Of a stretch of 64,000 bases of DNA, positions 46,536 through 54,698 are shown in pieces. The notes below the pieces were generated by a model. That model was given only the letters and a program-made list of their open reading frames with translations, searched no databases and had not been told where the DNA came from. Within the stretch, counting starts at the first letter, position 1. Every line of letters starts with the position of its first letter. The stretch spans positions 161,340-225,339 of the forward strand of contig NZ_AYYO01000056.1 in NCBI RefSeq assembly GCF_001436225.1, written 5' to 3'. The position numbers were made by a program, and so were the translations under genes. The DNA comes from Lacticaseibacillus sharpeae JCM 1186 = DSM 20505 (GTDB lineage Bacteria; Bacillota; Bacilli; Lactobacillales; Lactobacillaceae).

Positions 46536-47084
46536 ATGGCTGAAGCACTGATCATTGTGGACTACACGAACGATTTCGTGGCGGATAACGGGGCTCTGAC
46601 GGCGGGCAAGCCGGCACAGGCGATTGCCGCGCGCATCACGGCACTGGCGGAGGAGTTCAGCGCGCGGGGCGATTTTGTCTACCTGCCGACTGACATTCAC
46701 GTGGCCGGCGACCCGTACCACCCCGAAACCAAGCTGTTCCCGCCGCACAACCAGGAGCATACCTGGGGCCGGGAGTTTTACGGACCACTGGCGGGCTGGG
46801 TGGCGGCCCATTCAGGAGACGCCAAGGTGACCGCCTTTCCTAAGCGCCGCTACTCCAGCTTTGCCGGCACGCCGCTGGATCAGTGGCTGCGTGAACGTCG
46901 CATCACGTCCGTGCACATCGTCGGCGTCTGCACTGACATATGCGTTCTGCACACGGCCATCGATGCGTACAACCTCGGTTATGACATCACTATCCACAGC
47001 GACGCGTGCGCCACGTTCAACCCAGCCGGCAGCGAATTTGCCTTGAACCACTTCCAATCGGTGCTCGGCGCAACGGTAATCTAA
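46536..47084 (+). CDS. pncA: Isochorismatase-fold cysteine hydrolase, nicotinamidase-like
   Basis: A 182-residue hydrolase with the triad of the nicotinamidase family: Asp in IIVDYTNDF near residue 9, Lys in AFPKRRYSSF, and Cys in VGVCTDICVLHTA. TDIHVAGDPYHPE holds the metal-binding residues (D-x-H...H). It probably converts nicotinamide to nicotinate, feeding pncB and nadE encoded at 8,480-10,929. ATG 46536 is preferred over ATG 46530 by spacing from GGAGG (46523-46527). Confidence 0.8.
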   Translation: MAEALIIVDYTNDFVADNGALTAGKPAQAIAARITALAEEFSARGDFVYLPTDIHVAGDPYHPETKLFPPHNQEHTWGREFYGPLAGWVAAHSGDAKVTAFPKRRYSSFAGTPLDQWLRERRITSVHIVGVCTDICVLHTAIDAYNLGYDITIHSDACATFNPAGSEFALNHFQSVLGATVI

Positions 47085-47087
47085 ACC

Positions 47088-47119
47088 AAAAAACGACATC
47101 CCGCGGGGTGTCGTTTTTG
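47088..47119. terminator. Bidirectional terminator after pncA
   Basis: AAAACGACATCCC pairs with GGGTGTCGTTTT; serves convergent genes. Confidence 0.88.
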
Positions 47120-47124
47120 CGTGT

Positions 47125-47589
47125 CTATATTTTGCCGGCCGTCAGTAGCGCGTGGGCCTTAACCACCATGTCTTCGTTTTGCTGGAAGATGATGGGTGGC
47201 AGTTCGTCCAGCGGGAAGTACTTGAGCTGCTTGGTCTCCCACGGCGCTGCGGCAGCCAAACTGCCGCCAACCGGCCGCACCAAGAAGCATTTGGCGATGT
47301 TCATCACCAAGTCGCCGTTCGGGTAGTGCATGTAGTAGTGGTTATCGAACAGGCCGAGGTCGGCAATGATTTCGACCTCAAGACCCGCGTCTTCTTGCAT
47401 CTCGCGCAAGACGGCCTCGCGGTAGGTCTCGCCGAACTCAAGGTAGCCGCCGGGCACGCACCACCCGCCGTCCGCGCGTTCCTGCAGCAGGACCTCGCGG
47501 CGGGCGTTGATGACAATCCCGCCCGCCGCGTTCAGGATGAGGGGCATGTGCCCAGTCTTGGCGCGGATGGTTTTAATGTAATCGGGCAT
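47125..47589 (-). CDS. NUDIX hydrolase
   Basis: A 154-residue NUDIX protein. The Nudix box is GGYLEFGETYREAVLREMQEDAG (residues ~46-68, matching G-x5-E-x7-R-E-U-x-E-[ED]-x-G with Asp in place of one Glu). The class hydrolyses nucleoside diphosphates linked to other groups; the substrate is not deducible. It starts 19 bases after the end of the upstream GntR gene on the same strand, behind AAGGAGG, and is probably co-transcribed with it. Confidence 0.87.
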   Translation of the reverse strand: MPDYIKTIRAKTGHMPLILNAAGGIVINARREVLLQERADGGWCVPGGYLEFGETYREAVLREMQEDAGLEVEIIADLGLFDNHYYMHYPNGDLVMNIAKCFLVRPVGGSLAAAAPWETKQLKYFPLDELPPIIFQQNEDMVVKAHALLTAGKI

Positions 47590-47607
47590 AATGCACCTCC
47601 TTAGCAG

Positions 47608-48321
47608 TTAGTCGTTATCCAGCGAAATCTCGAAGTAGCTGGTGTCGCCGCGGTACAGGGCGGTCGAGTATTCGACTACCTGGCCGGCCTTGGTGGAACC
47701 ATACGTGTGGAAGTAAAACAGAGGGGCACCCGTGCGCACTTCCAGCATGTTGGCGACGGTCGGGGTGGCGGTGCTCAGTTCGAGCTTGCGGTGCACGTGC
47801 GCCACCTGGTAGCCGCGCGCTTTGAGCTCAGGATACAGGGATTCGGTGGTGAAATCAACATCCAGCAAGTCGGCGTCCACGGCCGCGGGAATGTAGGTGG
47901 TGACCAGCACAACGGGCTCGCCCTGGGCGGACCGCAGCCGTTCGAGCTTGTAGACATCGGCGCCGGGCGTCAGGTTGAGGGCGAAGGCGACATCATCGTG
48001 CGCGTGTTCAAGCTTGAAGTCCAGCACGCGCGTGGCGGTCTGCAGGCCCTTCTCGTGCATTTCGGCGTCGTAACTCTTGATGACGTGCGTGAATTCTTGC
48101 GCAATCTTGTTCTGGCACACGATGGTCCCCCGCTTGCGTTTCTTCTCCAGCAGGCCCTGGTTCACCAGCTCCTGGACGGCCTGACGGATGGTGGGGCGGC
48201 TAACCGCGTACTCAGCGGCGAGCTCCATCTCCTTGGGAATCAGGCTGCCCTTGGCGTAGGTGCCATCAGTGATTTTGCGCTTCAAATCTTGCTCAATTGT
48301 GCGATATTTAGGGACTGTCAT
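47608..48321 (-). CDS. GntR/HutC-family transcriptional regulator
   Basis: A 237-residue regulator with an N-terminal winged helix (ELAAEYAVSRPTIRQAVQEL near residue 35, then KRGTIV) and a C-terminal UTRA domain (LERLRSAQGEPVVLVTTYI). It is the second such protein in the window but its DNA-reading helix differs from NagR. It lies between NUDIX and deoC, and inverted repeats occur before it (48389-48405) and before deoC (49209-49226), so it may sense a sugar phosphate and control deoxynucleoside use. Confidence 0.88.
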   Translation of the reverse strand: MTVPKYRTIEQDLKRKITDGTYAKGSLIPKEMELAAEYAVSRPTIRQAVQELVNQGLLEKKRKRGTIVCQNKIAQEFTHVIKSYDAEMHEKGLQTATRVLDFKLEHAHDDVAFALNLTPGADVYKLERLRSAQGEPVVLVTTYIPAAVDADLLDVDFTTESLYPELKARGYQVAHVHRKLELSTATPTVANMLEVRTGAPLFYFHTYGSTKAGQVVEYSTALYRGDTSYFEISLDND

Positions 48322-48388
48322 CAGTGGACCTTCTTTCTAGATGCACGCTCGACGCCGACATCACGGCATTGTACGCGCTTACGTAATA

Positions 48389-48405
48389 TATTATAACCTA
48401 TAATA
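48389..48405. promoter_or_regulatory. Inverted repeat before the GntR gene
   Basis: TATTATA-ACC-TATAATA is a perfect inverted repeat, overlapping a likely -10 region for the minus-strand gntR transcript. It could be an autoregulatory operator. Confidence 0.5.
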
Positions 48406-48412
48406 CGATACG

Positions 48413-48450
48413 AAAAAACCGCAGACGGACCGAAAAAGGGCGTCTGCGGT
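48413..48450 (-). terminator. Terminator of deoC
   Basis: ACCGCAGACG (48418-48427) pairs with CGTCTGCGGT (48441-48450); on the minus strand it ends in TTTTTTCG. Confidence 0.85.
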
Positions 48451-48461
48451 CAAATCGCGGC

Positions 48462-49184
48462 CTACCAGGTCTGCGCGACGTGAATCGTGGTCACGTGGTC
48501 GTCGGCCATCCGCTGGCGCAGGGCGTCGATGATCTTGACCCCGGAGCTGGTGCCGATGCGTGTGGCCCCGGCGGCAATCATCGCCAGGAAATCGTCGGAA
48601 TTGCGAATCCCGCCGGCAGCTTTGACCTGCACGTCCGGGCCCACGGTTTGTTTCATCAGTTGGACATCAGCGACGGTGGCGCCGCCCGTGCCGAAGCCCG
48701 TGGCCGTCTTGATGAAGTCTGGCTGGACGCGCCGGGCGATGGTGGCGACCTGCACGATTTCGTCCTTGGTCAGGTAGCAGTTTTCGAAGATCACCTTGAT
48801 GGGGATGCCGGCGTCATGGCAAATCTTGGTCAGGCGCGTCATTTCGTCTTCGATGTAGGCGTAGTGCTTTTCCTTGAGCTCGGTCTGGTTGATGACGTAA
48901 TCAATCTCGTTTGCCCCGTTCGCGATGGCGTCGCGGGTCTCGAATTCCTTGGCGGCGATGCTCGTCTGGCCCAGCGGGAAGGCGATGGCAGCACCCGTGT
49001 CGATGTCAGTGCCCTTGAGTAGCTCTGAACAATACTTGGATTGCACCTGGTTAATGGCGACCATCTTGAAGTGGTATTGTTTCGCCTCCGCGCACAGCTT
49101 GTCCATGTCCGCGTGGTTCGCGTATGCGTGCAGGTTGGTGTGGTCCACGAACCGTGCTAATTCGTCTAGTGTGTAATCTGCCAT
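48462..49184 (-). CDS. deoC: Deoxyribose-phosphate aldolase
   Basis: Cleaves 2-deoxyribose-5-phosphate to glyceraldehyde-3-phosphate and acetaldehyde. The 240-residue TIM-barrel protein shows [10 protein letters not shown] (catalytic Asp region), [16 protein letters not shown] with the Schiff-base Lys, and [11 protein letters not shown] with the second Lys. It starts at ATG 49184 behind GGAGG. A 7-base-arm inverted repeat precedes the gene. No other deo genes are nearby. Confidence 0.95.
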   Translation of the reverse strand: MADYTLDELARFVDHTNLHAYANHADMDKLCAEAKQYHFKMVAINQVQSKYCSELLKGTDIDTGAAIAFPLGQTSIAAKEFETRDAIANGANEIDYVINQTELKEKHYAYIEDEMTRLTKICHDAGIPIKVIFENCYLTKDEIVQVATIARRVQPDFIKTATGFGTGGATVADVQLMKQTVGPDVQVKAAGGIRNSDDFLAMIAAGATRIGTSSGVKIIDALRQRMADDHVTTIHVAQTW

Positions 49185-49208
49185 GATGTGCCTCCATTTT
49201 TGCCGTTT

Positions 49209-49226
49209 ATTATGTCATTACATAAT
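49209..49226. promoter_or_regulatory. Operator-like inverted repeat before deoC
   Basis: ATTATGT (49209-49215) and ACATAAT (49220-49226) are perfect reverse complements around CATT, 25 bases upstream of the deoC start; a candidate site for the adjacent GntR protein or for CcpA-independent control. Confidence 0.5.
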
Positions 49227-49268
49227 GTAGAATAGCAGGATTTGAAAACGGTGTCAACTTGCTTGAAC

Positions 49269-49302
49269 AACAAAAAAGCAGGCCACATGTGACCTGCTTT
49301 AG
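49269..49302 (-). terminator. Terminator of the SPFH gene
   Basis: AAAGCAGG pairs with CCTGCTTT around CCACATGTGA; the minus strand then runs into a T stretch. Confidence 0.8.
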
Positions 49303-49311
49303 GGTGAAAAA

Positions 49312-50250
49312 TTACTTGTCGTTCTTGGCGGTTTGGTTCAAGATGGCGCCGACTGCTGGCAGCTGGCCGAGGGAGTCGACCGCGGAGCTTGGCATGACGA
49401 CGGTGTTGGCCGTGCCCTTGGCGAGGGCTTCGAGGGCCTGGACGTTCTTGTACTGCAGGTAGAGCTGGCCGTTGTTGATCAGGCCGGCGTTGATGCTGTC
49501 AATCTGGTCCTTAACGGATTCGGCAACGACCCGCTGACTTTCGGCCTTCCCTTGGGCTTCCAGAATCTGAGTCTGCTTGTTCCCTTCAGCTTCGAGGATT
49601 GCGGCTTGCTTTTCCCCTTCAGCCTTGGCGATGGCGGCCTGCTTGTGCCCCTCGGCTTCCATGATGTTGGCTTCACGTTCACGCGATGCCCGCAGCAGCT
49701 TGTTCATGGATTCCTGAATGGTCTGGTCAACCTGGATGGAGTCGATGTTGACGCGGTCCACGTTCAGGCCATAGCCGGCGGTGGTGGTGCTAATCTGGTC
49801 GAACAGGGTGGTGTTGATGGTTTCGGTTCCGTTCAGCACGTCGTTCAGATCCATGTTCCCGATAATCCCGCGCAAGTTAGCCCGGGTGTCTTGAATCATG
49901 GAGAGCACGGAGTCTTTGTTTTCGTAAACGTAAGCGTGGACGTCCGTGATGTGGTACTTGATGGTTTCAGAGATGCGGACCACAACGTTATCCTTCGTGA
50001 TTACTTCTTGTTCGTCGACCTTCAGCGGAATCTGCTTCATGTTGACGATTTCGGTGATGCGGTAGATGAAGGGCATGACCAGGTGCAGGCCTGGTTCCAG
50101 GGTCTGGGTGTATTTCCCCAGTCGTTCCACAATCCCTACTTCCCCGGTGTGGATAATCGCCAGGCAGCGGGTGAACAGAACGAACAGCAAGACGAGAACA
50201 ACAACTACCGCAACCACGGTGCCGGCAATTGAAAAAATCGATGTAAGCAT
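49312..50250 (-). CDS. SPFH/stomatin-like membrane protein
   Basis: A 312-residue protein with one N-terminal membrane helix (residues ~5-28), an SPFH/band-7 domain (VGIVERLGKYTQTLEPGLHLVMPF to about residue 190) and a long alpha-helical, Ala/Glu/Lys-rich coiled-coil with repeated HKQAA-type heptads (AKAEGEKQAAILEAEGNKQ). Members form membrane rings that organise proteases or lipid domains. No NfeD partner is adjacent. Confidence 0.92.
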   Translation of the reverse strand: MLTSIFSIAGTVVAVVVVLVLLFVLFTRCLAIIHTGEVGIVERLGKYTQTLEPGLHLVMPFIYRITEIVNMKQIPLKVDEQEVITKDNVVVRISETIKYHITDVHAYVYENKDSVLSMIQDTRANLRGIIGNMDLNDVLNGTETINTTLFDQISTTTAGYGLNVDRVNIDSIQVDQTIQESMNKLLRASREREANIMEAEGHKQAAIAKAEGEKQAAILEAEGNKQTQILEAQGKAESQRVVAESVKDQIDSINAGLINNGQLYLQYKNVQALEALAKGTANTVVMPSSAVDSLGQLPAVGAILNQTAKNDK

Positions 50251-50425
50251 AAATGTTTCCTCCTCAGTTTAACGCGCAGTGCGCGCATTCACGATGTTTG
50301 GACCCTAACCCAAGTAATCGCTTGTGGTTGGCCATGCGCCGAGTAACAATTCGAATAATCTCAGGTCGCGCGCATATGTCGCGCGTCGACATTAACAGAA
50401 AAGCTTAACTGCGGCAGGCGGGGAC

Positions 50426-50620
50426 TTAGTACTCCAACAGGTCCACCGCACGCCGGACAACCAGTTCCAGAGGCGTTACCTGGGTGACGGCGACTAGATC
50501 GCCCGCAACAGCCAGCCCCACGACGCGGTAGTGGTAGTGAATTCCATAGAGTGAAATTGAACCGGTGTCCGCGTCGGTCTTGAGGGTGAATGTGGTGCCG
50601 AGTAGTCGTTCGTCAAGCAT
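50426..50620 (-). CDS. Small hypothetical protein
   Basis: A 64-residue soluble protein (LGTTFTLKTDADTG near residue 8, VTQVTPLELVV near the end). It is kept because AAGGAGG lies six bases before its ATG (complement of 50618-50620). No family is recognised. It lies between the SPFH gene and a divergent small membrane protein gene. Confidence 0.6.
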   Translation of the reverse strand: MLDERLLGTTFTLKTDADTGSISLYGIHYHYRVVGLAVAGDLVAVTQVTPLELVVRRAVDLLEY

Positions 50621-50841
50621 GAGTATCGCCTCCTTGATGAAAATTATTGTCCTTTAAAAAAATTTACGCAATACCCTAAATCACCTAAAATGCAAAATCA
50701 GTCCAAAGTCGCATACCGCTTACATGGCCGCGATAATGCGCTTATGCACTTTTGCACAAGTGAATGCTGTCTGGCCTTGAATGTGGTAAAGTATTCTGAG
50801 AACCGGCCGTAAGTTGGCCACGACAAATGGAGGGATTCCGA

Positions 50842-51018
50842 ATGCAAAACAATGCGCTGCTGGTACGCTTTTTGTGGTTGGTCGTCATCGCGCTGGTCGT
50901 GGTGGCCCTCATCGCCCAGTACACCGGCCATCACGACTTGGCCAAGACGCTGATTTTGCCCGCACTGCTGCTGTTTTGGCTGACGTATGCAATGCGGCGG
51001 GCCAAGCCGAAGCAATGA
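50842..51018 (+). CDS. Small two-helix membrane protein
   Basis: A 58-residue protein with two hydrophobic helices (about residues 7-26 and 34-50) and a basic tail RRAKPKQ. GGAGGG (50829-50834) precedes ATG 50842. It ends 27 bases before the GH25-like gene and is probably in one transcript with it. No family recognised. Confidence 0.65.
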   Translation: MQNNALLVRFLWLVVIALVVVALIAQYTGHHDLAKTLILPALLLFWLTYAMRRAKPKQ

Positions 51019-51045
51019 TTTCCAGGGAAATAAGGAGGTGCAGCC

Positions 51046-51753
51046 ATGCCCCGCGTCAAACCAATCTATAGTAATACCTTCACCAAACGCCGGCGGACTT
51101 GGATTACGGTCATCGTGGTGCTGTGCCTTGCCGTGCTGGTCGGCGGCGTCTTGTGGCTGCACCTGCGCAACCCGCGGCCGAATGCCCAGCAGTACCCACA
51201 GCTCGGTGTGCGCATCAGCCAGACCGATGGCAGTCAGGACTTCGACGCGCTTAAGAAACAGCAGGTGAGCTTCGTCTACCTCAAGGCCACTGAGGGTGCG
51301 AGCTACTTCGACGATAACTTCGATGCGAACTATAGCCAGGCAACCGGCAGTAACTTGCGTGTGGGCGTCTACCACTACTTCAGCTTCAGTAGTACACCAA
51401 GGAAGCAGGCTGCGTCGTTTTATAAGCACGTGGGCGGAAGCATCGGCGACTTGCCGCTTGCCATTGAGGTGACCAATTACACCACGGTACCCAAGCAGGC
51501 GGAACTCACGCGCAACTTGCAGCAGCTGGTGACACTGCTGCAGACGCATTACGGCGTGCAGGTAATTCTGATGGGCACGCCAGCAATGCTCGCCAAGGTC
51601 AAGTCGGTGGCACCGACTGCCGGGCGGATGGTCATTAGTAGCAAAGCGCGCGCGGCTAAGTCCGCCATGTTCTGGGAATACGCCGCGGACGCCAAGATTC
51701 CGGGCGGGGGCAGCACTGAGTACCACTGCATCGTGGCCAAGAAGCTGCCGTAG
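51046..51753 (+). CDS. GH25-like membrane protein with degenerate catalytic residues
   Basis: A 235-residue protein with a basic start, one signal-anchor helix (residues ~20-38) and a GH25 lysozyme-type domain. The fold markers are FVYLKATEGASYFDDNF, VGVYHYFSFS and FWEYA. The catalytic Asp of the family (G-I-D-V-S) is replaced in GVRISQTDG, and the D-x-E motif reads AIEVTN in place of L-D-x-E. It is therefore probably not an active muramidase but may bind peptidoglycan. GGAGG (51031-51036) precedes the ATG. Confidence 0.8.
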   Translation: MPRVKPIYSNTFTKRRRTWITVIVVLCLAVLVGGVLWLHLRNPRPNAQQYPQLGVRISQTDGSQDFDALKKQQVSFVYLKATEGASYFDDNFDANYSQATGSNLRVGVYHYFSFSSTPRKQAASFYKHVGGSIGDLPLAIEVTNYTTVPKQAELTRNLQQLVTLLQTHYGVQVILMGTPAMLAKVKSVAPTAGRMVISSKARAAKSAMFWEYAADAKIPGGGSTEYHCIVAKKLP

Positions 51754-51814
51754 CGGGCGCGTGCATTACAGCACAAATAATCCCCTTGTGCATAAACCAG
51801 CAACTGGGGTACAC

Positions 51815-51866
51815 AAAAAGCGGCACCAAGTTGACCACAATGGCCAAGCTTGGTGTCGCTTTTTGG
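51815..51866. terminator. Bidirectional terminator
   Basis: AAAAAGCGGCACCAAG (51815-51830) pairs with CTTGGTGTCGCTTTTT (51849-51864); serves two convergent genes. Confidence 0.85.
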
Positions 51867-52229
51867 TTAATCTTCGGCTTCTAATTCGGGGTAAATGATG
51901 GGGTAGGTCTCATCTTCGGCTTCGTCGTACACCGTCGTTGGCAGGCCGTCCATGCAGGTAATGATTAATTCATAACCGTAGTGGTCGAGGAAGGTGAGGG
52001 CGTCAGTGGTAATCCCCACAATCTTGCCGGGCAGGCGTTTGCCATCGATTGAAATGTCCAGCTTAGGTGAGACCTGCAGGCTGTGGTGACGATGAGTATT
52101 ATTATCGATGAAGTTGAAATCACCGCGATACAGATCAGCGAGCGCGAGCGCAGGATTGGGCCGAACCGAACTCTTGCGTCCGAAACTATGAGAAATTGCG
52201 TTGAATGCTGAGGAAATCTTGCCAGCCAT
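51867..52229 (-). CDS. DUF4828-like small protein
   Basis: A 120-residue protein whose middle (LDISIDGKRLPGKIVGI, then ALTFLDHYGYELIITC) resembles the DUF4828 proteins of lactobacilli. Function unknown. Start at ATG 52229 behind GGGAGG on the minus strand. A pairing with other genes is not evident; it is convergent with the GH25-like gene. Confidence 0.7.
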   Translation of the reverse strand: MAGKISSAFNAISHSFGRKSSVRPNPALALADLYRGDFNFIDNNTHRHHSLQVSPKLDISIDGKRLPGKIVGITTDALTFLDHYGYELIITCMDGLPTTVYDEAEDETYPIIYPELEAED

Positions 52230-52682
52230 TTGTCTACCTCCCGTACACTTTATTTCACTAACATCATATTAGCACTTGTCCGCGAGTGTAACGTAACTTT
52301 TCTGCCACTTTCATGTTACAAAAATATGCGTAATTGACATCTGCCGCGCAAAGTTTTGCCCGTCTGGTGGGGATTGTTCCCATACCAAAATAATGTGGAT
52401 TAGCTAACTCTTGTTACTTTATTTGTTTTGCTAAAGATTATTTACTTTTCACTAATGTCACATAATTCTCACAAGCAAGCGCAAATTGGTTGCGGGTTTG
52501 CGCGGTAAAAACTGGCATTATATCCGTGAAAGCTGTTACAATAATTGTGGAGCTTTTTAAGAATTCAAATTAAGAATCGGCCCGATTGTGGACATGGTTA
52601 GCACCTTGGCGTTCTGCAATGGACCCGGGCCGATTATCGCCGCAACTAGTGGCCGTAACTAGCTTATGAGGAGGACAAATTT
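52230..52682. other. Intergenic region with a hairpin leader for the second Gfo/Idh gene
   Basis: 453 bases without a gene. TACAAT (52537-52542) may be the -10 for the oxidoreductase transcript. In the leader, AATCGGCCC (52575-52583) pairs with GGGCCGATT (52627-52635), nine perfect pairs around a 43-base loop, without a T run. The earlier part (52240-52500) is AT-rich and shows no recognised structure. Confidence 0.45.
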
Positions 52683-53669
52683 ATGTTACGTTTAGGCATT
52701 ATTGGTACCAACTGGATCACCGCGCAGTTCGTGGCCGCAGCCCGCGAGACGGGTGAGTACAGTCTGACCGCGATTTACTCGCGCCGCGAGGAAACGGCGC
52801 AGAAGTTCGCCGACGAGACGCGGGCGAACGCGGAACTGTTCACCAACCTGACCGCGTTCTTCGCGTCCCCAGCCTTTGACGTTGTGTACATCGCCAGCCC
52901 CAACAGTCTGCACGCTGCGCAGGCCGTTCAGGCGCTGAATGCGGGCAAGAATGTAATCGTGGAGAAGCCGATGGTGACCAACATCAAGCAGATGGCGGGC
53001 ATCGACGCGGCGCTCAAGGCCAACCCGCACTTGTTCATCTTCGAAGCGGCCCGGCACATCTACGAGGACAACTTCCAGCGCGTCAGCAAGTTCACCCACA
53101 CGCACCCTATCAGTGGCGCGACGTTGACGTACATGAAGTACTCGTCCAAATACGACGCATTCCTCTCCGGCAAGAACCCGAACGTCTTCACCACGACCTT
53201 CGATGGGGGCGCCCTGGAAGACCTCGGTGTCTACCTGGTCTACGCGGCGATTTCCTGGTTTGGCGTGCCGGACAAGGCCAACTACAGTCCGCAGATTCTG
53301 CGCACCGGGGTTGACGGCTCCGGGGTCATGCACTTCGACTACCCGGACTTTTCCGTCAACCTGATTACCGGCAAGACAACGCAGAGCTACTTGCCAAGTG
53401 AAATTTATACGGGCCGCGACACGCTCACCATCGACGCGCCGGAGAGCATTCAGCGCATCGACTACACGACCAGCGAGGACACCGTCGATTTGGCCGGCGC
53501 CCAGGATCAGAACCCGATGATTCGCGAGGCGGCGTACTTCGCCAAGGCGATTAACACCGGCGACACCACCGCCCGCGACGAGAAACTGCTGCTGGCACGT
53601 CGGGTGCACACGGTGATGACCCAGATTCGTACCGACGCAGGCATCGTTTTCTCGAGTGACCAAGACTAG
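52683..53669 (+). CDS. Gfo/Idh/MocA-family NAD(P)-dependent oxidoreductase
   Basis: A 328-residue dehydrogenase related to the one at 14,367. The Rossmann start is LRLGIIGTNWITAQFV, then VVYIASPNSLHAAQAVQAL and NVIVEKPMVTN with the conserved EKP, and GGALEDLGVYLVYAA in the substrate domain. Substrate unknown. GAGGAGG lies before ATG 52683. It is monocistronic by spacing, with a structured leader. Confidence 0.88.
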   Translation: MLRLGIIGTNWITAQFVAAARETGEYSLTAIYSRREETAQKFADETRANAELFTNLTAFFASPAFDVVYIASPNSLHAAQAVQALNAGKNVIVEKPMVTNIKQMAGIDAALKANPHLFIFEAARHIYEDNFQRVSKFTHTHPISGATLTYMKYSSKYDAFLSGKNPNVFTTTFDGGALEDLGVYLVYAAISWFGVPDKANYSPQILRTGVDGSGVMHFDYPDFSVNLITGKTTQSYLPSEIYTGRDTLTIDAPESIQRIDYTTSEDTVDLAGAQDQNPMIREAAYFAKAINTGDTTARDEKLLLARRVHTVMTQIRTDAGIVFSSDQD

Positions 53670-54037
53670 CTAACGCAAGACGTCAGATTATGCACAATTT
53701 CTGTGAATGGTTTGCCTGTCTTATGACACTCATGGTACAAGGTGGAGCCTACCTTTGCGTAGTAGGTATATATAAACGGCGTCTGGAACACATTGTACAC
53801 AGTTGAGTGGTAATTTGAAGGCGGTGTCCCAAAGTTTAGGGCATCGTTTTTTAGTGCGTGAAGCTGTGGTTGCGTCATTAATAATCTTGCGGTGATTTAA
53901 CTCAGTACTGGAAAAATGAGATGATTTGTGAAAAACGTCTCAAAGCCTGCATGATTTAAATTGTAGTGGTTGCCATTAACAGTCAACAATATTAATCTAA
54001 GTGTGTAATCACGTAAGCGCTTTTTGGAGGGGATAAT
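53670..54037. other. AT-rich region before the bacteriocin-like gene
   Basis: 368 bases without a supported gene. A weak terminator-like hairpin (GGTGTCCC/GGGCATC followed by TTTTTT, near 53818-53857) could end the oxidoreductase transcript. GTAAGCGCTTTT (54012-54023) is a partial match to a catabolite response element. No bacteriocin leader sequence (double-glycine type) was found in frame. Confidence 0.4.
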
Positions 54038-54157
54038 ATGAAAAATGGTAAGTGCTGGGTTGACTACAACCGAGTTGCAGAGAATATTTGGAACAACGCA
54101 ATATCTTCAGCTGTAAGTGGAGCATCTGGATTAGGTAATTTACCTAAGGGGCATTAG
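54038..54157 (+). CDS. Truncated class IIa (pediocin-like) bacteriocin-type peptide
   Basis: A 39-residue open frame behind a strong GGAGGGG (54026-54032). It begins MKNGKCWVDYNRVAENIW and ends SGASGLGNLPKGH. K-C-W-V-[DN]...E-N-I and the glycine-rich SG-x-SGLG...GH tail match the C-terminal helical half of class IIa bacteriocins of the enterocin P / carnobacteriocin BM1 type. The double-glycine or Sec leader and the YGNGV box with its first Cys are missing, so it is a truncated or derived form. An immunity-like gene starts six bases after its stop, which supports a real cassette. Confidence 0.6.
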   Translation: MKNGKCWVDYNRVAENIWNNAISSAVSGASGLGNLPKGH

Positions 54158-54163
54158 TCTGAC

Positions 54164-54487
54164 TTGAACGACGAAAAGTTACACATCATGGCCGCGCTAA
54201 TCGATTTGATGCATAGTTTTGCTGATGATAATCCAACTACTTTTGGGGTGGAAGTGGCGGGAAAAATTAAGGAAACAATTAACGTGATTGCCAATCCACG
54301 TTGTCAGGGGACGACATTGTATAATGAAGTGCTACCGATTCGGCGAGAAATTTCCGGAGCAATCTCAGTCGACCATTACCAGTTGACAGAACCACAAGCG
54401 CGGGCCTGGACTAACTTTAAAGAACAAACGCAAAATGCTTACGATGATTACTGGAAGGGTATTTCGATGTTAAGAACATTGATTTAA
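54164..54487 (+). CDS. Bacteriocin immunity protein (enterocin A/pediocin immunity type)
   Basis: A 107-residue soluble four-helix-type protein. Length, lack of a signal peptide and the pattern LTEPQARAWTNFKEQTQNAYDDYW fit class IIa immunity proteins, which act inside the cell and block killing through the mannose PTS. The TTG start lies six bases after the bacteriocin-like frame, behind AAGGGG (54146-54151). Codon use is AT-richer than the neighbours. Confidence 0.65.
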   Translation: MNDEKLHIMAALIDLMHSFADDNPTTFGVEVAGKIKETINVIANPRCQGTTLYNEVLPIRREISGAISVDHYQLTEPQARAWTNFKEQTQNAYDDYWKGISMLRTLI

Positions 54488-54698
54488 CCGTGGTCGGCGG
54501 TTCGTGCAGATTTTTTCTGGGCGGGCTGCCGACTTTTTTGGTAGGGCGTAATTATTGCGCGTAAAATAATTATGCCCCGTCGGCTTGACCCCACCGGCCG
54601 TGACAAGGATAATTAGCGTAGTTGTGATATTGAACGAACAAAATTAACTGGCGGCAGATGGCGCGGAACGCGGTTTGCCGTTAACGAGGAGAAATATT

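Noticed and set aside
50698..51726. 342-codon minus-strand frame
   Set aside because: Opposes two genes with ribosome sites and membrane features.
53666..53878. 70-codon minus-strand frame after the oxidoreductase
   Set aside because: No ribosome site and no recognisable domain; region looks noncoding.
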